Assembly: GCA_033791605.1 (NCBI GenBank)
Contig: JASJGJ010000129.1
Coordinates: 1 to 12,334 of the forward strand
Direction of reading: 5' to 3'
DNA: 12,334 bases
From: Porticoccus sp033791605
GTDB taxonomy: Bacteria; Pseudomonadota; Gammaproteobacteria; Pseudomonadales; Porticoccaceae
Shown here: positions 7,074 to 12,334 of the stretch, one piece after another
Position numbering within the stretch: position 1 is the stretch's first letter
Layout of the letters: each line of letters begins with the position of its first letter
The notes under the pieces: model-generated
What the model saw: only the letters and a program-made list of their open reading frames with translations
Database searches by the model: none
What the model was told of the DNA's origin: nothing
Made by a program: the position numbers and the translations under genes

Positions 7074-7948
7074 AGGTACTCCTCTGAGCTTTCTGGAATT
7101 GATATTTGGTTATCTTTCAGCAGGGTTAAAAAGCTGTGTAGCATTTCTTTGGTTTGTTCATCAGGCAAGGGTGGAACCTTTTTTTGATGAGACCTAGCAT
7201 GGCTTCTCAGGTTAACTACATTTTCAACAAAACTGTCTGGAACTGACATATCTAGCTGTGTAAATAGAGCTGACAGTTTATCTTTGTCGTTGAAACTCTC
7301 TGTTTTAAAGAAAACAAAAGGCGTATTTGGTAGTTTCTTCTTCCATAAGGCAATGCGGCTTTCTGTTTCAAACCAATACCACAATGCCTTGTAGTACGGG
7401 TGCTTAAATACAGGGTCGTTATCTAGCATGTCTGGGATGGCTATAAGGTTTGTGGGTGCGCGGTAGTCGAGCCACCATCGGTTGCCCTCGGTCGTGCCAG
7501 GTTGATCTTGAAGAGCATATATGGAGTTTGCCACGTTGGTGGGATTTCTCACTAGGTGAATGACCTTAACCTTTTCACCAAAATCTTCTATGGCATATTT
7601 TATAAATGTCTTTATAAATAGATGGTTAGCTTCTAAGTAAAATTCTTTCCCAATGGCATCCCGGCGGATATTGACAGATTTTCTAATCTTATAAAATTCT
7701 TCCACAACCTTCTCGTTCCCATAGGCTGCTGCATGAAGAATATTGTCATGCATGGCGGGGTAGGGTTCATGTAAAGCAACACAGTTCTCAAGCTGGCTAA
7801 ATATATCAACAAGAGTAAGCGTGCCACTTCGGCCAGTTGTGGCAACAAAAATAAAACTTTTCAGTTTTCGCAACTTTAAATCGTAGTAACGATTTACTGC
7901 TGACGCAGTGTATTTGTTGTAAATTAGTTTGCCGAGCAGGTTGGACAT
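7070..7948 (-). CDS. PAPS-dependent sulfotransferase family protein
   Basis: Probably sulfates a sugar of the locus's glycan using PAPS, in the cytoplasm. From the ATG at 7948 it has 292 residues. A TTG two codons upstream (7954) lies only three bases from the AGGAG site and is less likely. FVATTGRSGTLTL (residues 34-46) is the 5'-phosphosulfate-binding loop directly after the first beta strand. VIHLVRNPTNVANSIY (129-144) is the 3'-phosphate-binding motif with Arg134 and Ser142 in the expected places. HEPYPAMHD (60-68) and the aromatic stretch ALWYWFETESRIALW (188-202) are typical of bacterial carbohydrate sulfotransferases. No signal peptide is present. It is the first gene of a three-gene leftward block, and its stop codon overlaps the start of the ligase-phosphatase gene. 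It shares little with the sulfotransferase-like protein at 3607-4362, so it is not a recent duplicate. Family firm; acceptor unknown. Confidence 0.88.
   Translation of the reverse strand: MSNLLGKLIYNKYTASAVNRYYDLKLRKLKSFIFVATTGRSGTLTLVDIFSQLENCVALHEPYPAMHDNILHAAAYGNEKVVEEFYKIRKSVNIRRDAIGKEFYLEANHLFIKTFIKYAIEDFGEKVKVIHLVRNPTNVANSIYALQDQPGTTEGNRWWLDYRAPTNLIAIPDMLDNDPVFKHPYYKALWYWFETESRIALWKKKLPNTPFVFFKTESFNDKDKLSALFTQLDMSVPDSFVENVVNLRSHARSHQKKVPPLPDEQTKEMLHSFLTLLKDNQISIPESSEEYL
7079..7084 (-). promoter_or_regulatory. Ribosome binding site for the ligase-phosphatase gene, inside the upstream CDS
   Basis: On the minus strand GAGGAG lies five bases before the ATG at 7073, within the last codons of the sulfotransferase gene. 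Together with the ATGA stop/start overlap it supports translational coupling of the two genes. Confidence 0.7.
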
Positions 7949-7957
7949 ACTCAATAA

Positions 7958-7962
7958 CTCCT
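7958..7962 (-). promoter_or_regulatory. Ribosome binding site that sets the sulfotransferase start at 7948
   Basis: Minus-strand AGGAG lies nine bases before the ATG at 7948 and only three bases before the TTG at 7954. The spacing favours the ATG. Confidence 0.65.
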
Positions 7963-8013
7963 AAACCCTGTTTTCCATAGGACGTACGCTAGGCCGTAAT
8001 CATTGCCCAATAT

Positions 8014-8043
8014 TTTATACGGAGATGATCTTAGGCTTATAAA
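8014..8043 (-). promoter_or_regulatory. Possible promoter for the sulfotransferase / ligase-phosphatase / esterase block
   Basis: On the minus strand TATAAA (8019-8014) matches five of six -10 bases, and TTTATA (8043-8038) matches four of six -35 bases at 18-bp spacing. It sits in the 186-bp gap after the flippase gene, about 65 bases before the ATG. The region is AT-rich, so chance matches are likely. I saw no hairpin with a U-run in the gap, so read-through from the flippase gene is also possible. Confidence 0.3.
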
Positions 8044-8134
8044 TTTCTTGGGATAATAACAGATGAGCGCTGGATAACGTACGCTCCTTAAGGTTTAAGG
8101 CGGGGTTACTTTTTAGTTTGAGACCATGTAGACA

Positions 8135-9586
8135 TTACGTTGTTCTTGATGGGGCAAACCGGTTGTAGAGTAATTTTATCTCTGAAAAGAAGGGGTGGTT
8201 TGATATTGCTAGTCCCACCAGCCAGCCAATAAAGGCTGTGAACATGAGTAAGATGAAGTGAAACAGGAGGCCAGGAGTAAAAGGCTGTACAGTTATATTT
8301 GCAATAACAGTGGGTATGATGGTGAAAAGCAGTGGTACCACTGCTTGCGCAGCCAAAGTAAATAATTTTGTTAAGTTTATTGCCAGTATTTGTTCGATAT
8401 ATATTAAGGAGGTGAAAAGTTTAATAACAAAAAAACCAACGAATGCGATACAGATGGCTTCTAATCCAAAAAAACTGGCGACGACCACCATAGCAAGTTT
8501 CGCTAAATTGGATATTATTCGAATTTTCAGGGTGATATCTGGGCGGCCGTAGGCGATAAAAAGGTTGTCAGCAAACAAAATAGGCGGCAGAAGAATACCC
8601 GCCGCGCAGAGAATTTTCACCAGTGGGATAGCTGTATCCCACTGGGTGCCATACAGGACTTGGATAACCTCTTGGGTATAAAGAAAGAGAAAGGTAAAGA
8701 AAGGCCAGGCAAAAATAAATGAATATGAAACTGTTTTTAGGTAGCCATCCGTTAATTTTGTCAAATCGTTATTGTCTCTCGACAAAAGGGGAAGGATGGT
8801 AGGGCGGATACTGCTGACAAAAATATTGTCGAACAGTGAGAATGTCCCTAAGGCGCGCGAGAAGAAGCCAAGTGCAGATAGTCCCAGCAGGCGTGCAATC
8901 AAGGCATCAGTGGCACTAGTGGAAAACTGGGTGACGATGTTCCCCAGACCAACAATTGAGCCAAACCGAAAAATATGCCGAGCACCGTGAAGGCTTAGCC
9001 CGAACTTCATTCCTTTGGGGCGAAAGAAGCAGGATAGAAAAACAATGCTCGCTGTTTCTGTTATGGCTCCATAGGCAAGGCAAAAATATTGAGCGCCATG
9101 ATATGCAGTCCATACAGCTACAATAATTCCAAGAAGTGTGGCTATAAGGGATATGCCGGATGTTATATGAAAGCGTAGGTTTTTCCGAAGAATAGCTAGT
9201 GTGATGGAACCGAAAGGGATTAAGAAGAAGCTGATCGACAATAATTGTACTAATACATGAATCCCTTCCTCGTTGAAAAAGTCAGCGGCAACGCCTGACA
9301 TGAAATACAACAGTGTTCCCAGAGACCATGAGATGATAAGGCTGAGCGTAAAGGTTGTTTGAATCTTGGCTTCATCTAGCTCTTTTTCTTGGATAATGTA
9401 TTGATTCAGTCCAAAATCTCGGAAAAGGTGGGAAAGAGCGACGAGAGAAAAACCAGCACTGTAAATACCAATATCTTCTGGTGTTAGGAGTCTAGCTAGA
9501 ATCATGGTTGAAATGAATTGAAGCACAAGCATTATGTACCGCCCAGTGATGCTAAACGCAATTGCAGTGCGAGTGGTCATCATCAT
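8135..9586 (-). CDS. Oligosaccharide flippase, MOP superfamily (Wzx / polysaccharide biosynthesis protein)
   Basis: Inner-membrane transporter expected to flip undecaprenyl-linked repeat units to the periplasm for Wzy-type polymerisation. At 483 residues it is the usual length. Hydrophobic segments occur throughout, consistent with 12-14 helices. The N-terminus is characteristic of the family: TGRYIMLVLQFISTMILARL (14-33), then LTPEDIGIYSAGFS (34-47) and LSHLFRDFGLNQYIIQE (51-67), as in the WzxC-like branch. Three ATG codons in a row open the gene; the first is preceded by AAGGA at 9600-9604 on the complementary strand, so 9586 is the preferred start. It points left, divergent from the deacetylase at 9831, across a 244-bp gap. 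A gap of 186 bp separates it from the next leftward gene. Family and role are firm; the exact glycan transported is unknown. Confidence 0.93.
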   Translation of the reverse strand: MMMTTRTAIAFSITGRYIMLVLQFISTMILARLLTPEDIGIYSAGFSLVALSHLFRDFGLNQYIIQEKELDEAKIQTTFTLSLIISWSLGTLLYFMSGVAADFFNEEGIHVLVQLLSISFFLIPFGSITLAILRKNLRFHITSGISLIATLLGIIVAVWTAYHGAQYFCLAYGAITETASIVFLSCFFRPKGMKFGLSLHGARHIFRFGSIVGLGNIVTQFSTSATDALIARLLGLSALGFFSRALGTFSLFDNIFVSSIRPTILPLLSRDNNDLTKLTDGYLKTVSYSFIFAWPFFTFLFLYTQEVIQVLYGTQWDTAIPLVKILCAAGILLPPILFADNLFIAYGRPDITLKIRIISNLAKLAMVVVASFFGLEAICIAFVGFFVIKLFTSLIYIEQILAINLTKLFTLAAQAVVPLLFTIIPTVIANITVQPFTPGLLFHFILLMFTAFIGWLVGLAISNHPFFSEIKLLYNRFAPSRTT

Positions 9587-9743
9587 TTTTACGTTGTTCC
9601 TTTCTGAAGCTTGCTAATTGTGTGGAGAGTTTAACTTATCTGCTTTTTATGTGCGGCTCTTGATCTCAGCCATTTTTTAAGCGGGACTGAAGTTAAGTAT
9701 ATGGCTTGGTATCAATTTAGAGCATCTATTGTGTTTCTATGGA

Positions 9744-9766
9744 CGGTTTTTGCGTAAAAAAAACCG
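9744..9766. repeat. 8-bp inverted repeat in the divergent intergenic region
   Basis: CGGTTTTT (9744-9751) and AAAAACCG (9759-9766) are perfect inverted copies separated by seven bases (GCGTAAA). It lies in the 244-bp gap between the divergent flippase and deacetylase genes. It could be a regulator-binding dyad or a weak hairpin. It does not look like a terminator for either gene, since both genes read away from it. The rest of the gap shows a TATACT-like -10 on the minus strand (9701-9696) without a matching -35, and nothing else convincing. Confidence 0.35.
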
Positions 9767-9830
9767 ACAGTTGAGTCAAGCTTGGTTGGCTGGCAAAATT
9801 ACACCAACATAAATTTAGGGGTAGGGCATA

Positions 9831-10796
9831 ATGAAAAATCTGTTGCATGGTTCCGTTGCAACGATATTGCCCCTTCTGTTACAAACCAGAAAAAAGCAGT
9901 ATGTGTCTATTTTGACCTATCACCAAGTGCTCCCCGAATTTGATTATATGAGACCGATGGAACCTACGGTCTCTGATTTTCAGTGGCAAATGGAGTTGCT
10001 GGCTAAATACTTTAATCCTATATCGTTATCTGATGCCCTGACTGCTTTGGAATATGGTGAATTGCCAGAAAGAGCAGTTTGTGTGACCTTTGATGACGGT
10101 TATGCAAATAATGAAGAGATAGCCATGCCTATTTTGACGAGGCTTGGTATACCGGCAACTGTTTTTGTGTCGACTGATTTTTTAAATGGCGGGCGGATGT
10201 GGAATGATTCAGTGATAGAGGCACTTAGAATCGCTGAGGGAGAAGAATTGGACCTGAGCTTGTCGGGCTTGGGTTGCCATTCTATTAGGACTATAGAGGA
10301 AAGGCGTAAGGCTGCAGGTGTTATTATTCGTGAGATAAAACATTGGCCTCCGGAGAAAAGGGCTGAAGCCGTTGCTTCAGTTGAGTCTAGGGTTGATTTG
10401 TTGCCAACCGATATGATGATGACAGATGACCAAGTAAGGTCGTTGAAAAAAAATGGTGTTGCTATTGGTGCACATACTAAAAGCCATCCCATACTATCAA
10501 CATTAGATCTTGATCTGGTTCGGCAGGAAGTGGTGGATTCGAAACAGTACCTTGAATCGATACTGGGTAGTGAGGTTCGTTATTTTGCCTATCCTAATGG
10601 CCGTCCTGGAGTTGACTACCTTATGGAGCACCGAGATATCGTTGAAATAGCTGGTTTTGATGCGGCTGTTTCTACTAGTTGGGGGGTTGCCTCAAATTTA
10701 AGTGACAAGTGGCAGCTTCCAAGATTTACTCCTTGGGATAGAACACCTTTGCGCTTTATGGTCCGCCTATTACTCAACTTTAGGAATCCCGCTTGA
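9831..10796 (+). CDS. Polysaccharide deacetylase (NodB / carbohydrate esterase 4 family)
   Basis: Expected to hydrolyse N- or O-acetyl groups on the surface glycan or its precursor, using a metal ion. It has 321 residues. SILTYHQVLP (26-35) is the first strand; CVTFDDGY (84-91) holds the catalytic base Asp88 and metal ligand Asp89; AHTKSH (214-219) supplies metal ligands His215 and His219; YFAYPNGRPG (251-260) is a variant of the RxPYG motif; and LPRFTPW (297-303) closes the domain. No cleavable signal peptide is obvious, only a weakly hydrophobic stretch near residues 8-17, so cytoplasmic or membrane-associated action is possible. The pattern, including GGRMWNDSVIEALR (120-133), resembles deacetylases found in exosortase-linked exopolysaccharide loci (from memory, not searched). 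AGGGG at 9817-9821 lies nine bases before the ATG. Its last 27 bases overlap the 3' end of the opposite-strand TPR gene. Confidence 0.92.
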   Translation: MKNLLHGSVATILPLLLQTRKKQYVSILTYHQVLPEFDYMRPMEPTVSDFQWQMELLAKYFNPISLSDALTALEYGELPERAVCVTFDDGYANNEEIAMPILTRLGIPATVFVSTDFLNGGRMWNDSVIEALRIAEGEELDLSLSGLGCHSIRTIEERRKAAGVIIREIKHWPPEKRAEAVASVESRVDLLPTDMMMTDDQVRSLKKNGVAIGAHTKSHPILSTLDLDLVRQEVVDSKQYLESILGSEVRYFAYPNGRPGVDYLMEHRDIVEIAGFDAAVSTSWGVASNLSDKWQLPRFTPWDRTPLRFMVRLLLNFRNPA

Positions 10797-11504
10797 TTCA
10801 GAGTGGAGTTTTTTTTCATCCTCCTTATTCCATTGCCCTACACTTTTTAGATTGTCTTTAAGGCCGGGTAGTGGATATCCTTTAGTATATAGTTCCAGAG
10901 CATATTTTTTGGCTTCAGCATACTTTTTCAGGTCAACTAAAAGTAAAGCAAGATTATATTTGGCCTGTGCATTTTGTGGCTGTAACTCTAGGGCTTTCCT
11001 GTAGTTTTTTAGGGCTAAATTCTTATGCTTGGTTTGGTGAAGTAATATTCCGTAGAGCATGTAAGCTGTACCATCCTCTGGACTATAATGAATGGCCCTT
11101 TGGAGAAAGCATTCTGCCTCTGTATATTTAGGTTTTACTTTAGAATTCAAAGTGTTAACTCTGAACCGAATCGCGCTGTATAAAGCCCTGTGGTGATTGG
11201 GCCATGCAGTTAGGGTATATGAGATGTCCCCCATGGGAGATGTTGTAGTTTGCCCTTGGATAAGTTGCTCTACGCTGGGAGCGAAATGGTGCTTTTCTAC
11301 AATATGCAGTTCTTTTGGTAGCTGATGCCTGAGTAGGTAGTCGTAGGGGCCAAAGGTCATTTCTGGCCCTCTGCAAGGGACTCCTTTAAAGTTATCGCCT
11401 ACCCATGGCGCATATTTTTTATAAGGAGCAGCTTGGGTATAGGAGAGCATCCCTACAGCTAGGATAGCGTATACAAAAGATTTAATAAAAAATGAGTGGT
11501 GCAT
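10770..11504 (-). CDS. Secreted TPR-repeat protein with a conserved-looking N-terminal region
   Basis: Precise role unknown; TPR domains mediate protein-protein contacts, often as scaffolds for polysaccharide polymerisation or export. The protein has 244 residues. Residues 1-25 form a Sec signal peptide (basic H/K start, hydrophobic core, TQA|AP cleavage), so it is periplasmic or secreted. Residues 40-115 are a distinct segment rich in fixed-looking residues (CRGPEMTFGPYDY, LHIVEKHHFAPSVEQLI, ISYTLTAWPNHHRALYSA). TPR units follow at about 144-177 (ALKNYRKALELQPQ) and 178-211 (AKYNLALLLVDLKKYAEAKK), with a possible degenerate unit near 127-143. A charged tail ends the protein. The Shine-Dalgarno site is weak. 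It stands alone on the minus strand between two deacetylase genes, converging with one and divergent from the other, which suggests its own promoter in 11505-11731. Confidence 0.82.
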   Translation of the reverse strand: MHHSFFIKSFVYAILAVGMLSYTQAAPYKKYAPWVGDNFKGVPCRGPEMTFGPYDYLLRHQLPKELHIVEKHHFAPSVEQLIQGQTTTSPMGDISYTLTAWPNHHRALYSAIRFRVNTLNSKVKPKYTEAECFLQRAIHYSPEDGTAYMLYGILLHQTKHKNLALKNYRKALELQPQNAQAKYNLALLLVDLKKYAEAKKYALELYTKGYPLPGLKDNLKSVGQWNKEDEKKLHSESSGIPKVE

Positions 11505-11731
11505 CTTTTCAGCCGTAGTAGGTTTTTAGCTAGTATGTCTTACCAGCTGTGGTTAGTTAAGGGATAATTGAACTACAGAATGCAATGAAATCAAAATTTA
11601 CTAATAAAATAATATCGTTATGGCAGTGTAACCTGTGTGCCGATGCCTCACTTTTGGCCTCATTTCAATACTTAGTAGGGGCTGGGTAATCAAAGATATG
11701 TTGTGGTTTTACGATACAAAGATTGGGTGTT
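11505..11731. promoter_or_regulatory. Divergent intergenic region between the TPR gene and the second deacetylase gene
   Basis: This 227-bp AT-rich gap should hold the promoters for both flanking genes because they read away from it. I could not find a -35/-10 pair at 16-18 bp spacing on either strand that I would defend, nor a clear dyad. No small ORF with a ribosome binding site was seen. Confidence 0.3.
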
Positions 11732-12334
11732 ATGAAGCAGGCTATTTATAAAATTTCTAAATATATGGGCCTGTTTGTGATTTGCAGATGGATCACCCGC
11801 AGGAGTATACGGATTCTAGGCTACCACGGGATATGGCTTGGAGAAGGGCATTTCGGCAACTTTTTGTTCATGAGCCCCGAAAAATTTGCGAGTAGAATGC
11901 AGAAAATCAAAGATCTTGGCTATCCCGTTCTTTCTTTGGATGAGGCGTTAAAGCGACAATCGAAATGTGAGCATCCAGATTGTACGACTGTGATTACTAT
12001 CGATGATGGTTGGTATAGCTCTTTTGTGTCGATGTTACCTGAATTGGAGCGACAGAAATTTACAGCCACCATGTATGTGACAACCTATTATAGTGATAAA
12101 CAGGTGCCGGTTTTCAATGTGGCACTTCAGTACCTATTCTCTGTGACTACTGTGAAAACTCTAGATACAAGGGGGCTGGGGTTGTCGGTAGAAAATACCT
12201 TTGACTTGAAAGAGCCTGCACAGAAAAACCAAGTGGTCAGGTTGTTGCAGCAGCAGGCTGATCAATTGTCCTTCGAGGCTGAGCGACAAAGTCTTTTGTC
12301 TCAATTGTGCGAGCGATTAGAGGTAAATTACTCC
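11732..12334 (+). CDS. Polysaccharide deacetylase family protein (NodB-like), 3'-truncated by window edge
   Basis: I translated this open frame by hand: 201 codons from the ATG at 11732 with no stop up to the window end. IRILGYHGIW (26-35) is the strand-and-YH motif seen at the start of this subfamily. VITIDDGWYSSF (87-98) is a variant of TFDDGY with Asp91 and Asp92 as expected base and metal ligand. The His-x-x-x-His and C-terminal motifs would lie beyond the window. After the first motif the sequence enters a helical, Gln- and Leu-rich insert (about 160-200), at the same relative place as the insert in the deacetylase at 9831-10796. The Shine-Dalgarno site is weak (GGG at 11725-11727). A hydrophobic patch near residues 11-18 is too short for a confident membrane segment. 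It is a distant relative rather than a copy of the other deacetylase. Family likely; activity cannot be judged from a partial gene. Confidence 0.82.
   Translation, partial: MKQAIYKISKYMGLFVICRWITRRSIRILGYHGIWLGEGHFGNFLFMSPEKFASRMQKIKDLGYPVLSLDEALKRQSKCEHPDCTTVITIDDGWYSSFVSMLPELERQKFTATMYVTTYYSDKQVPVFNVALQYLFSVTTVKTLDTRGLGLSVENTFDLKEPAQKNQVVRLLQQQADQLSFEAERQSLLSQLCERLEVNYS

Noticed and set aside
7982..8085. 9-bp direct repeat ACGTACGCT at 7982-7990 and 8077-8085
   Set aside because: It is short, contains the palindrome ACGTAC, and the flanking bases do not match. Two copies are not enough to call an operator or attachment site.
8086..8100. CCTTA-AGGTT-TAAGG hairpin as a terminator of the flippase gene
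   Set aside because: The stem is only 5 bp, AT-rich, and has no following U-run on the minus strand.
9783..9810. Sigma54 or sigma70 promoter before the deacetylase gene
   Set aside because: TTGGCTGGC looks like half of a -24 element, but the -12 GC is not at the required spacing; the sigma70 match is 3 of 6 at -10.
10100..10492. 130-codon antisense ORF inside the deacetylase
   Set aside because: It has no family features, and the sense frame carries all the catalytic motifs.

Overview
The window is a chromosomal cell-surface polysaccharide (exopolysaccharide or capsule type) locus. The organism is most likely a marine or environmental gammaproteobacterium. I infer this from moderate, slightly AT-rich base composition, Shine-Dalgarno sites of AGGAG type, and gene families that recur in gammaproteobacterial polysaccharide loci. 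No taxonomic marker gene is present, so the assignment is loose. No rRNA, tRNA, CRISPR array, insertion sequence or integrase was seen. No gene-free stretch is longer than about 250 bp.

Left part (1-4362, + strand): the 3' part of a family 2 glycosyltransferase, cut by the window edge; then an exported protein of about 814 residues with a beta-propeller-like middle and two c-type heme motifs, resembling the alpha subunit of hydrazine synthase (HzsA-related); then a small divergent sulfotransferase-like protein. The last two are close enough (54 bp) to share a transcript.

Middle part (4396-9586, - strand, transcribed right to left): a MOP/Wzx-type flippase, a 186-bp gap with a possible promoter, then a tight three-gene block. 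The block holds a PAPS-type sulfotransferase, an ATP-grasp ligase fused to a low-molecular-weight protein tyrosine phosphatase (4-bp ATGA overlap), and a membrane-anchored alpha/beta-hydrolase (11-bp gap).

Right part (9831-12334): a complete NodB-type polysaccharide deacetylase (+), a secreted TPR protein (-) whose 3' end overlaps the deacetylase tail by 27 bp, and the 5' part of a second NodB-type deacetylase (+), cut by the right edge.

Working model (inference): glycosyltransferases build a lipid-linked repeat unit and the flippase moves it across the inner membrane. Two sulfotransferases, two deacetylases, an esterase-like hydrolase and an ATP-grasp ligase would then decorate the glycan with sulfate, free amines, acyl changes and perhaps amide-linked groups. 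The phosphatase domain may act on a tyrosine-kinase regulator (Wzc/BY-kinase) encoded outside the window. The exported HzsA-related heme protein and the secreted TPR protein have no obvious textbook role in polysaccharide assembly and are the most unusual parts of the locus.
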